Assembly: GCA_001770815.1 (NCBI GenBank)
Contig: MESD01000020.1
Location: forward strand, 1,961 to 37,035
Direction: 5' to 3'
DNA from: Burkholderiales bacterium RIFCSPHIGHO2_12_FULL_69_20
GTDB taxonomy: Bacteria > Pseudomonadota > Gammaproteobacteria > Burkholderiales > Burkholderiaceae_C
DNA: 35,075 bases
This document shows, piece after piece, positions 18,240-25,632 of the stretch; the stretch's first letter is position 1; every line of letters starts with the position of its first letter. The notes below the pieces were generated by a model. It searched no databases. It was not told the origin of the DNA and saw nothing but the letters and a program-made list of their open reading frames with translations. The translations under genes and the position numbers were made by a program.

Positions 18240-18347
18240 TGAAGTCTCCTTGTCCCATCGTGTCTGGTGGCGACACTCGTTGTGATGCCCAGTCTAGGTG
18301 CATCGCCCCTGGGCCGACCAACGGGTTGTGCCCCATCGACAGTATTC

Positions 18348-18361
18348 TTGATCCAGGTAAA
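18348..18361. promoter_or_regulatory. FNR/CRP-family-like site 1 (kor/mtrC intergenic)
   Basis: TTGAT-CCAG-GTAAA matches 8 of the 10 defined bases of the FNR consensus TTGAT-N4-ATCAA, with a perfect left half. It lies about 115 bp before the start of the GltD-like gene and about 250 bp before mtrC, so it would more naturally serve the kor operon. Inference from sequence only. Confidence 0.3.
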
Positions 18362-18469
18362 GGCGCGCCGACAGGCTGCTGCCGCCGCCGATCGGCGCGG
18401 CCCAGGACCGGTGTTTCGCCGCTGTGGCCGTGCCGCTTGGCCGGTAGTTCCCCGCAGCGCAAGGCGCAG

Positions 18470-18483
18470 TTGATCTGGCGCAA
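18470..18483. promoter_or_regulatory. FNR/CRP-family-like site 2 (upstream of mtrC)
   Basis: TTGAT-CTGG-CGCAA matches 8 of the 10 defined bases of the FNR consensus, with a perfect left half. It is centred about 127 bp before the mtrC ATG. Such an AT-rich motif is rare in DNA of this composition. It is the best candidate for oxygen-dependent control of mtrC. Confidence 0.38.
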
Positions 18484-18603
18484 CTTTTCGAGGTGACGCG
18501 CGCGCAAAAGTCGACCAATCAGAACCGAAGCGTGCCGCCGGGCGTGCATGCCGGACTGGCCAGACGTAGCGGTCGGTGGTGGTCGAGCAAGGTGGAGAAG
18601 GCG

Positions 18604-21048
18604 ATGACGAACTTGTCTCATGTGCGACATCTGGCCTCCGGGCTGCTGCTGTCTCTGCTGGTCGCCTGCGGCGGTGGTAGCGATCCGGCGCCGGCGGCGC
18701 CACCGGTCGCGCCACCTGCGGCGGCGGCCACCGTCAAGGACGCCCTCGCTGCCGCTGCGGCCGTGGCCAACAACGACACGGCCACCAACGCCGCGGCATC
18801 CTTCACCGTGCTGCAGGCTGCGGGCGTGCCTGCGGTCACGGTGGCCAGCCCGCCGAAGGTCAACTTCGCCGTGTTCTCCGACGGTGCAGTCAAGACTGGC
18901 CTCAGCAACGCCAACGCACGTTTCGCGCTCGCCAGATTGGTGCCCGGCACCAACGGCGATCCTGACCAGTGGGTGAGCTATGTCTACCGCAAGGAGACGG
19001 CCGCCGCCGGCATCGGCCCCAACGGCACGCCGGCGCTGGCCACGGCCATGCAGGCCACCACCGACACGAGCACCGCGGCGCAGTTGGTCTACAACGCCGA
19101 CGGGTACTACACCTATACCTTTTCGACGGACATCACCGATCCGGCCAAGACCAACGGCGTGGTGTACGAGCCAACCCGCACGCACCGCATTGCGATCCAG
19201 CTGAGCTACACCAATGCAGCCGGCGAGACGGTGCTGGTGAATCCGTACTTCGACTTCACGATCGACGCCAACGGCAAGTCGGTGGCCGTGACTGATGCCA
19301 GCAAGACCCGCAAGATGACCGATGTGTCGTCGTGCAACGGTTGCCACGAGAAGCTGTCGCTGCACGGCGGCGGTCGTGTCGACACGCAGTACTGCGTGAT
19401 GTGCCATAACCCCAGCACGGTGGATGCCAACAGCGGCAACAGCCTGAACCTGGCCACGATGACCCACAAGATCCATGCGGGCCGGCTGCTCAAGAGCAAG
19501 CTGGCCACCGGCGGCGAAGATTACGCCATCTGGGGTTACGGCAACAGCAAGCACGACTATGCCGAGGTGGGCTTCCCGCAAGACCTGCGCAACTGCACGG
19601 TCTGCCACAACGGCAGCAACCCCGACACCCCGCAGGGCGACAACTGGAAGACCAAGGTCTCGAAGGAAGCCTGCCTGACCTGCCATGCCAACAACACCGG
19701 GTCGGACTGGGACACCAAGCACGTCAACTACGCGGTGCTGCTCAACGGTGCGGGTGCCACGGCCAAGGGCATGAGCAACCAGCAGTGCGTGGATTGCCAC
19801 AAGCCGGGCACCAACATCGCGCCCGACCGCGTGCACTGGAACCAGAACGAGGAAAACGCCGCCAAGTACAAGATGAACATCGACAGCGCCACCTACGACG
19901 CTGCCAACCGCAAGGTGGTGGTCACCTACAGCCTGGTCGATCCGAGCAACGGCAACGCGGCCTACAACCTGGTGGCCGCCGACTGCGCCAGCACCACGGT
20001 GCCGACCTGCAGCACCAGCACCAGGTTCGGCAACCTGCGCTTCTACCTGGCCTACCAGAACATGGTGGGGCAGCTGGGCGCGGTGACCGAGTTCTCGGCC
20101 TACAACAACGGCGGCAGCAGCGCCAACGCCTATGCCTACAAGGGCATCAACGACGGCGGCAATCGCTACACGGTCGACATCCCGCTGCCCGCCGACACGG
20201 CCACCGCGGTAGCCAGTGGCACCGCACGGGTGGTCAGCATCGGGCAGATCAAGGAGCCGCAGCTGCAGGCCAAGTGGGCCACCGACCCGCGGCCCGAGGT
20301 GGTGCCGCTGACGCTGGTCAACACCGTGGTCCAGCACAGCTACAAGGACGTGGCGCTGACCGGCAGCCTGCAGGCGCGGCGCGACGTGGTGTCCAACGAC
20401 AAGTGCAACGTCTGCCACGGCGCGCTGGGCACGACCTCGGGCTCCAACACCCTGGCGGAAGCCTTTCACCGAGGCGCCAGAAACACCGTCGAGTCGTGCG
20501 TGATCTGCCACGACGCCAACCGCGGCTCCAGCGGCAACATGATGACCAGCGGGCTGAACCTGTACGAGCCTTACCAGTTCAAGCGCATGATCCACGGCAT
20601 CCACGGCAACTCCAAGCGCACCTATCCGTTCACTCATGGCAACCGGGTGGTCGGCGCGTTCGCCAAGGACGGCAGTTCGCTCACCGGTGGCGCACCCCTG
20701 GCCAGCACGGTCGAGAACTACGCGGCGGAGGTGGCCTATCCGCAGGTCGGCCTGAACTGCAACGCCTGCCACGTGAACAACTCCTACAAGACCGACAAGA
20801 GCACGTTGGGCTCGGTGGTGTTCAAGGACACCGGTGTCACCGACCCGAACCTGTGGAAGGTGATCTCGCCCAAGGCGGCCAGCTGCACCGGCTGCCACGA
20901 CTCGAGCAGCGCGATCGGCCACGTCACCACCTTTGGCGGTTCGTCGTTCGGCAACCTGGCGCAGAACGCCCGACCGCAGGAAACCTGCGATGACTGCCAT
21001 GCACCGGGTGGCTTCAAGGGTGTGGACGCGGTCCACGGCCAGAAGTAG
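18604..21048 (+). CDS. mtrC: OmcA/MtrC-family decaheme outer-membrane lipoprotein cytochrome
   Basis: An 814-residue exported cytochrome with exactly ten CxxCH heme motifs. The lipobox LLVAC gives lipidated C22, followed by GGG, so it is an outer-membrane lipoprotein. Hemes 1-5 fall between C244 and about 399 (CNGCH, CVMCH, CTVCH, CLTCH, CVDCH). Hemes 6-10 fall between C601 and about 799 (CNVCH, CVICH, CNACH, CTGCH, CDDCH). The two pentaheme blocks are separated by a beta-rich domain, and another beta domain precedes the first, matching the four-domain plan of MtrC/OmcA. It would exchange electrons with extracellular metals, flavins or electrodes. The start at 18604 follows ggagaagg and directly yields the signal peptide. 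A hairpin terminator lies 22 bp downstream. Confidence 0.93.
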   Translation: MTNLSHVRHLASGLLLSLLVACGGGSDPAPAAPPVAPPAAAATVKDALAAAAAVANNDTATNAAASFTVLQAAGVPAVTVASPPKVNFAVFSDGAVKTGLSNANARFALARLVPGTNGDPDQWVSYVYRKETAAAGIGPNGTPALATAMQATTDTSTAAQLVYNADGYYTYTFSTDITDPAKTNGVVYEPTRTHRIAIQLSYTNAAGETVLVNPYFDFTIDANGKSVAVTDASKTRKMTDVSSCNGCHEKLSLHGGGRVDTQYCVMCHNPSTVDANSGNSLNLATMTHKIHAGRLLKSKLATGGEDYAIWGYGNSKHDYAEVGFPQDLRNCTVCHNGSNPDTPQGDNWKTKVSKEACLTCHANNTGSDWDTKHVNYAVLLNGAGATAKGMSNQQCVDCHKPGTNIAPDRVHWNQNEENAAKYKMNIDSATYDAANRKVVVTYSLVDPSNGNAAYNLVAADCASTTVPTCSTSTRFGNLRFYLAYQNMVGQLGAVTEFSAYNNGGSSANAYAYKGINDGGNRYTVDIPLPADTATAVASGTARVVSIGQIKEPQLQAKWATDPRPEVVPLTLVNTVVQHSYKDVALTGSLQARRDVVSNDKCNVCHGALGTTSGSNTLAEAFHRGARNTVESCVICHDANRGSSGNMMTSGLNLYEPYQFKRMIHGIHGNSKRTYPFTHGNRVVGAFAKDGSSLTGGAPLASTVENYAAEVAYPQVGLNCNACHVNNSYKTDKSTLGSVVFKDTGVTDPNLWKVISPKAASCTGCHDSSSAIGHVTTFGGSSFGNLAQNARPQETCDDCHAPGGFKGVDAVHGQK

Positions 21049-21069
21049 GCGCCAGCGCTGTCGTCAGCG

Positions 21070-21103
21070 TGGGAGGGCTTTTGCAGGCCCTCCCATTTTG
21101 TTT
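21070..21103 (+). terminator. Rho-independent terminator after mtrC
   Basis: A perfect 9-bp stem, TGGGAGGGC (21070-21078) with GCCCTCCCA (21087-21095), has an 8-nt loop and is followed by a T-rich run (ttttgttt). It sits 22 bp after the mtrC stop and 85 bp before the mtrA start, so it can terminate or attenuate mtrC transcripts before mtrA. Confidence 0.85.
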
Positions 21104-21187
21104 GGTGGACCACCGCCGCCGCGGGGCTGGGTGCCGCGATCGGACCTGACCATGGGCCCGGGATACTGGCAATTGAGGGGGATTCGA

Positions 21188-22159
21188 ATGCGGATCAAGC
21201 GTCTGTTGGCTGCCGTCACCTTGGGCCTGTGGGCACCGCTGGCAGGGTTGTCGCTGGCCTGGGCCGCCGCCGGTGACGAACGCTCGGCGGTCTGCGTGGA
21301 ATGCCACGACGACCTGCCCGACATGGGCCGCTCGGCCCATGTCACCGCCGCCGACCCGCGCACGCCCGACTGCGTGGCCTGCCACGGCCCCAGCACGGCG
21401 CATGCAAAGAAGCTGCGCGGCCAGAAGCAGGGCAAGCCCGACCGCGCTTTCACCGGCGACGATGCGCTGACCGCGCGCGACAGCAGTGCCGTGTGCCAGG
21501 GCTGCCACGACAAGGACGCCAAACGCGCGCTGTGGGCGGGCAGCCAGCACCACAACGCCGACGTGGCCTGCAGCACCTGCCACCAGGTGCACACCAACCA
21601 CGACAAGACGCTGGCCAAGGCCACGCAGGCCGAGACCTGCTACGCCTGCCACAAGGCGCAGCGCGCCCAGTACAGCCGGCCGTCGCGCCACCCGGTGCCC
21701 GAAGGCCAGATGAGCTGCTCGGATTGCCACAATGCGCACGGCTCGGCCGGTGCCATGCTGGCCCGGCGCGACAGCACCAATGCCACCTGCTACACCTGCC
21801 ACGCCGAGAAGCGCGGGCCGTTCGTGCATGCGCACGAGCCGGTGGCCGACGATTGCAGCCACTGCCACAGCCCGCATGGCAGCACGGTGCCGGCGATGCT
21901 CAAGGCCCGCCCGCCGATGCTGTGCCAGCAATGCCACACGCCGCACGTGGCGGGTGGCGTGGGCGCCGTGGGCGGACAGCCGGGCGTGTTTGCCCCCAAG
22001 GTGCCTGGGCAGAGCGGGCCGGCCGTCACCGCCGTCACCAGCGGCAAGAACGTCGTGAACCTGTGGCAAGGGCGCAGCTGCATGAACTGCCATGCCCAGG
22101 TGCACGGCTCGAACAACCCGTCGACGAGCAGCGGGGTGCCCCTCTTGCTGGGGCGCTGA
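21188..22159 (+). CDS. mtrA: MtrA/PioA/DmsE-family periplasmic decaheme cytochrome
   Basis: A 323-residue protein with a Sec signal peptide (cleavage near residue 27, LAWA-AAGD) and ten CxxCH motifs from C36 (CVECH) to C298 (CMNCH). In order they are CVECH, CVACH, CQGCH, CSTCH, CYACH, CSDCH, CYTCH, CSHCH, CQQCH and CMNCH. Length, heme number and the DDLPDMGRSAHV start match MtrA, which sits inside the MtrB porin as a wire across the outer membrane. The ATG at 21188 follows agggggа-type SD (aggggga, 4 bp upstream) and starts the signal peptide; upstream reading is unsupported. The porin gene follows after 31 bp, so the two form a transcription unit. Homologues also serve Fe(II) oxidation (MtoA, PioA), so direction is open. 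Confidence 0.93.
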   Translation: MRIKRLLAAVTLGLWAPLAGLSLAWAAAGDERSAVCVECHDDLPDMGRSAHVTAADPRTPDCVACHGPSTAHAKKLRGQKQGKPDRAFTGDDALTARDSSAVCQGCHDKDAKRALWAGSQHHNADVACSTCHQVHTNHDKTLAKATQAETCYACHKAQRAQYSRPSRHPVPEGQMSCSDCHNAHGSAGAMLARRDSTNATCYTCHAEKRGPFVHAHEPVADDCSHCHSPHGSTVPAMLKARPPMLCQQCHTPHVAGGVGAVGGQPGVFAPKVPGQSGPAVTAVTSGKNVVNLWQGRSCMNCHAQVHGSNNPSTSSGVPLLLGR

Positions 22160-22190
22160 GGCCATGCATCGCAACATCCGGGGAAGCACC

Positions 22191-24386
22191 ATGCACCACG
22201 ACGGTCGGCACTTTCAACTGCGCCAGCGTGCCCTGGCATGGGCGCTGCTGGCCGCGTTCGGGCCGGTGCTGGCCCAGGGCGAGGTGGTGAATGCCAGCGT
22301 CACCGTGGGCGCGGGCCTGATGATGGGTGACGCGGCCGACCGCGCCTGGTTCGGCCAGTACAACGGCCTGCGCTACGGCGACAGGGCGCTGGGTGTGCTG
22401 GATCTGCGCTACCACCGGCGCAGCGATGCCGCCGGCACCGAGCAGATCGACGTGCTGGGCACCCGCCTGCTCACCAACACACGCGAATTGAGCCTGCGCT
22501 GGCAGCAGCAGGGGCGCTGGCGCCTCAGTGCCGACATCGGTCAGAGCCAGCGTCACGATCCCTACACCCTGCGCACCGGGCTGGTCGGTGCCGGCAGCAC
22601 CACGCCCGAGGTGGTGCCGGTCGCGATTGCCGGCGGCACCGACCGGGACCTCAAGCTCAAGCGCACCAGCGTGGGCGTGGGGATGTGGACGGCCTTGTCG
22701 CCGCGCTTCGATCTCGACATCAGCCTCAAGAGCGAAGAAAAGCGCGGCGAACGCCTGTTCGGCATGGGCATGAACTGCCCCTTGCCGGTGACACCCGGCT
22801 GCCGCGGCGCCACCACCGCCCACACCGGCTGGGCGCTGCTGGCCCTGCCCGAACCGGTGAACGCCCGTCACAGCCAGATCGAGGCCCGGGTGAGTTATGC
22901 CGGCGAGTCGCTGCGCCTGAGCGGCGGCTATTACGGCTCGTTCTACAACAACGCGCATGGCGCGATGTCACCCCGCGTGCCCGGCAGCCTGAACAACGCC
23001 CTGGGCGAGTTGCTGCCGCTCAACACCGGGTTGCAGGCGCTGTTGAACCTGCCAGTCGCGCTGGCCCCCGACAACCAGGCGCACCAGTTCGATGTCACCG
23101 GCAACTACACGGTGGCGAGCCACACGCAGATGCGCTTCAAGCTCGCGTTCGGCCGTGCCGAGCAGCACCAGGATTTCCGGGCCGCCGGCTTCCTGGACGC
23201 GCCCGCCGGCGTGGCCAACCTGGGTGGGCGGATCAACACCACGCTGGCCGAGGTGGGCGTGTCGTCGCGGCCACTGCCCAAACTGACGCTGGTGGCCGAT
23301 CTGCGCCAGGAGGACAAGGACGACGCCACGCCGCTGGCGGTCTACAACGTGGCCGGCACGCTGACCTACACCAACCGCGCGCTGCCCAGCCGGCGCACAC
23401 GGGCCAAGGCGAGTGCGGCCTACCAGTTCAGCAGCGCCCTGAAGGGCGTTCTGGGCGCCCACCACGAAGCCATCGACCGCGGCGTCTTCACCGCCAGCAG
23501 CGCCGTGGGGGGCCTCAGTGCGCTGCGCCAGAAGACCGACGAAACGGGCCTGCGGGCCGAATTGCGTCGCCTGATGTCCGAGAGCTTCAGTGCCTCGCTC
23601 AGCCTCGAATCCAGCCAACGCCGCGGCAGCAACTGGCTGCGGCCCGGCAGCACGCTCGGCGTCATCGAGGTGCCCGATCCGCTGGATCCGGCCAACGGTT
23701 TCGGCAACACGGCGATCTTCATGCCCACGCTGGCCGATCGCCAGCGCGACAAGATCAAGCTGCAGGCCGATTGGCAGCCGAGTGCCGCGATGTCGGTCCA
23801 GTTCAGCGTCGAGGATGGCCAGGACCGCTACCGTGTCAGCAGCCAACAGGGGCTGCGCCATTCGGGCATCCGCCAGGTCAGCATCGACGGCAGTTATGCG
23901 CTGTCCGACAAATGGGGCGTCACCGGCTTCTTCAGCTACGGCGACCAGCAGCTGCACCAATCGCGAGCCGAGGGCTACATCCTGTCGTTCCGCAATGCCA
24001 ACACCCACTTCGGCCTGGGGCTGACCGGCAAGCCCAGCGACAAGCTGCAGGTGGGCGCCGAGCTGAACTGGAGCGACGACAAGAACGTCTACGCCCAGGC
24101 ACTGGACGGCTACGCGCCGCCCGACAGCGTGGCGCTGCTGGCGGCCACGGGGGGCCTGCCCGACATCGTGTTTCGGCAGTCCACCCTGAAGCTGTTCGTC
24201 AAGGCCGACATCGACAAGCGCTCATCGGCCCGCATCGACCTGGTGCACCAGCGCGCGCGGCTGAACGACTGGGGCTGGGGCTACAACGGCGTGCCGTTCG
24301 CCTATTCAGACGGCGCCACGCTGTGGCAGCAGCCGAACCAGCAGGTGACGGCGATGGCGGTGAGCTACACCTATCAGTGGAAATGA
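22191..24386 (+). CDS. mtrB: MtrB/PioB-family outer-membrane beta-barrel porin
   Basis: A 731-residue protein with a signal peptide (ALAWALLAAFGPVLAQ) and then alternating amphipathic strands to the C-terminal YTYQWK, typical of a large outer-membrane barrel ending near an aromatic residue. Length and the position after MtrA match MtrB. It would enclose MtrA and dock MtrC. The mature N-terminus (GEVVNASVTVGAG) has no CXXC, a motif present in MtrB of Shewanella-type metal reducers; the only cysteines are the pair in MNCPLPVTPGC. I prefer the ATG at 22191 because it has ggggaag about 6 bp upstream; the ATG at 22164 is an alternative. A hairpin lies just past the stop. Confidence 0.9.
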   Translation: MHHDGRHFQLRQRALAWALLAAFGPVLAQGEVVNASVTVGAGLMMGDAADRAWFGQYNGLRYGDRALGVLDLRYHRRSDAAGTEQIDVLGTRLLTNTRELSLRWQQQGRWRLSADIGQSQRHDPYTLRTGLVGAGSTTPEVVPVAIAGGTDRDLKLKRTSVGVGMWTALSPRFDLDISLKSEEKRGERLFGMGMNCPLPVTPGCRGATTAHTGWALLALPEPVNARHSQIEARVSYAGESLRLSGGYYGSFYNNAHGAMSPRVPGSLNNALGELLPLNTGLQALLNLPVALAPDNQAHQFDVTGNYTVASHTQMRFKLAFGRAEQHQDFRAAGFLDAPAGVANLGGRINTTLAEVGVSSRPLPKLTLVADLRQEDKDDATPLAVYNVAGTLTYTNRALPSRRTRAKASAAYQFSSALKGVLGAHHEAIDRGVFTASSAVGGLSALRQKTDETGLRAELRRLMSESFSASLSLESSQRRGSNWLRPGSTLGVIEVPDPLDPANGFGNTAIFMPTLADRQRDKIKLQADWQPSAAMSVQFSVEDGQDRYRVSSQQGLRHSGIRQVSIDGSYALSDKWGVTGFFSYGDQQLHQSRAEGYILSFRNANTHFGLGLTGKPSDKLQVGAELNWSDDKNVYAQALDGYAPPDSVALLAATGGLPDIVFRQSTLKLFVKADIDKRSSARIDLVHQRARLNDWGWGYNGVPFAYSDGATLWQQPNQQVTAMAVSYTYQWK

Positions 24387-24394
24387 GCGACTAG

Positions 24395-24418
24395 GCTGCC
24401 CGGGCCGGGCGGCTTTGT
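24395..24418. terminator. Probable terminator between mtrB and the convergent NapC-type gene
   Basis: An 8-bp GC-rich stem with one G-U pair, GCTGCCCG (24395-24402) and CGGGCGGC (24406-24413), has a 3-nt loop and is followed by tttgt. It lies within the 33-bp gap between convergent stops, where a terminator is expected. The T run is short, so termination may be weak. Confidence 0.5.
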
Positions 24419-24419
24419 C

Positions 24420-25049
24420 TCACTGCAGCGACGACGTCTTCACCGGGGCCTTGGGCTCCTCTGGCTCGACGGGCTCCTGGTGCGCCACGCCGGTGTGGCA
24501 CTCGATGCAGGTGGCCTTGCCCGAACTGAACTTCTTGTGCTGCTTGACGGCATCCTCGTTCTGCTTGGCGGCGTCCATCGCCTCGGGGGTGTGGCAGGTG
24601 CGGCAGTTGGCCGAGTTGTCAGCCTTCATCTCGTCCCACACGTGGTTGGCCAGTTCCCAGCGCCTGGCGTCGAACTTCGCCTGCGTGGAGATGGTGCCGC
24701 GCGCCTCGGCGATGGCATCGCGGATGCCGGCTTGCGCCTTGTAGATCAGCTTGGCCGGGTAGGTGTGGGGCACGTGGCAGTCGCTGCAGCCCGCCTGCAC
24801 GCCGGTGCGGTTCTTGCCATGCACCGAGGCCTTGTACTCGGGGTAGATGAACTGCGTGTGCGAATGGCAGGCCGTGCCGCAGAACTCGTTGCTGCCGGTG
24901 ACCGCCATGGCCACCTGGGTGCCGGCGGTGGCGACGAAGCCGATGATCAGGCCGACCAGCAACAGCGCAAACACCGACCACCGCGCCGACGGCGAGAACA
25001 ACCAGGTGAAGAACCGGCGAATCACGCCAGGCCTGCCGGAATCTGCCAT
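24420..25049 (-). CDS. NapC/NirT/CymA-type tetraheme quinol dehydrogenase
   Basis: A 209-residue inner-membrane cytochrome. An uncleaved N-terminal anchor lies at about 24-45 (SVFALLLVGLIIGFVATAGTQ), then a periplasmic heme domain. Heme motifs are C57-GTA-C61-H62, C88-SD-C91-H, C149-RT-C152-H and C181-IE-C184-H, so the first has three residues between the cysteines instead of two. Spacing and the EYKASVHGKNRTGVQAGCSDCHVPH block are typical of the NapC/NirT family. Such proteins oxidise menaquinol or ubiquinol and pass electrons to periplasmic partners, as CymA does in Shewanella; CymA homologues in Mto loci may run in reverse. It lies convergent to mtrB with a 33-bp gap. A 12-bp tandem repeat and an FNR-like site lie upstream. 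Confidence 0.9.
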   Translation of the reverse strand: MADSGRPGVIRRFFTWLFSPSARWSVFALLLVGLIIGFVATAGTQVAMAVTGSNEFCGTACHSHTQFIYPEYKASVHGKNRTGVQAGCSDCHVPHTYPAKLIYKAQAGIRDAIAEARGTISTQAKFDARRWELANHVWDEMKADNSANCRTCHTPEAMDAAKQNEDAVKQHKKFSSGKATCIECHTGVAHQEPVEPEEPKAPVKTSSLQ

Positions 25050-25074
25050 TGCCTACCCCTGGTTGCTGGCCAAA

Positions 25075-25098
25075 GTTGTTGACCACGTTGTTGACCAC
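25075..25098. repeat. Perfect 12-bp tandem duplication upstream of the NapC-type gene
   Basis: gttgttgaccac occurs twice in direct succession (25075-25086 and 25087-25098), 26-49 bp upstream of the NapC-type ATG. On the transcribed strand each unit reads GTGGTCAACAAC. It falls between the FNR-like site and the start codon, where the promoter should be, so it might be an operator pair or a slippage product. Confidence 0.6.
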
Positions 25099-25113
25099 GC
25101 TCGCTTGAGCTCA

Positions 25114-25127
25114 TTGACGGCGATCAC
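25114..25127. promoter_or_regulatory. FNR-like site upstream of the NapC-type gene
   Basis: TTGAC-GGCG-ATCAC matches 8 of the 10 defined bases of TTGAT-N4-ATCAA, with one mismatch in each half. Its centre is about 71 bp before the ATG, a plausible place for class II activation (site near -41) with a short leader. Confidence 0.42.
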
Positions 25128-25265
25128 CGCCACGCTGGTGCTGGGCCACGGCTCAGAACCTGACTGACCGACGACCCTGGCCATGGGTCGGGCCGAGGTG
25201 CCAATGCCGCGCAGCCCAAGACCGGGGCAGGGCGTTCAGCCGCCGGCCGCCGCCGTCTGGCCGGC

Positions 25266-25577
25266 CTACCTGGACGCGAGCACGACCGCCACCAAGGCCT
25301 TGATGTCGGCGTCGGTCGCTTCGACCTTTTTGTGGTCGTCGTCGTCGGACATCTTGCCGCCCGTCTTCAGGTAGACGAACAGCTTGTCCGACGCGTCGGC
25401 CTTGCCGGCGTACTTCTCGGCCACCGAAGCCCACGACGGCCCTTTCTTGGTCGTCTTGGCCGTGTGGCACTTGCTGCACTTCTGCGCTGCGGCCAGATCT
25501 TCGCCCGGCCCGGCGAACACAGGGCCGCTGAGGGCCAGCACGAAGGAGGCGACGGCAAGGGGCAAGTCGATGCGCAT
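25266..25577 (-). CDS. Small periplasmic class I monoheme cytochrome c (MtoD-like position)
   Basis: A 103-residue protein with a signal peptide (LPLAVASFVLALSGPVFA, cleavage near residue 22) and a mature part of about 80 residues. Heme binding is C34-SK-C37-H38, and the likely axial Met is M76 in KTGGKMSDDDD. This is the compact cytochrome c5/c551 size. It would shuttle electrons in the periplasm, most likely between the NapC-type protein and MtrA. A small monoheme cytochrome (MtoD) also accompanies mtoAB and cymA in Sideroxydans. I chose the ATG at 25577 for its ggag ribosome binding site and the signal peptide. It has its own upstream FNR-like site, and 216 bp separate it from the next gene on the strand. 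Confidence 0.87.
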   Translation of the reverse strand: MRIDLPLAVASFVLALSGPVFAGPGEDLAAAQKCSKCHTAKTTKKGPSWASVAEKYAGKADASDKLFVYLKTGGKMSDDDDHKKVEATDADIKALVAVVLASR

Positions 25578-25632
25578 GGGAAAACTCCGGGTGACTCTGG
25601 CTTGGCCAGCGGCTGTCCGGTAACCCGTGGGG

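Larger units (their letters stand above)
18240..18603. other. 364-bp divergent intergenic region between the kor operon and mtrC
   Basis: No coding sequence is supported here. The region must contain the promoters of the kor operon (minus) and of mtrC (plus). It holds two FNR-like palindromes (listed separately) and the ribosome binding sites of both genes (aaggag for the flavoprotein; ggagaagg 6 bp before the mtrC ATG). A weak minus-strand promoter, TTGGTC (18316-18321) and TAGACT (18291-18296), has a 19-bp spacer and is uncertain. No clear -35/-10 pair was seen for mtrC, which would fit an activator-dependent promoter. Confidence 0.6.

Noticed and set aside
16455-18242. A 595-residue open frame on plus opposite the GltD-like gene.
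   Set aside because: The opposite strand encodes a clear flavoprotein with Fe-S motifs; this frame is its compositional shadow.
17992-21036. A 1014-residue open frame on minus covering the mtrC gene.
   Set aside because: Antisense to ten CxxCH motifs and a lipobox on plus; composition is that of a shadow frame.
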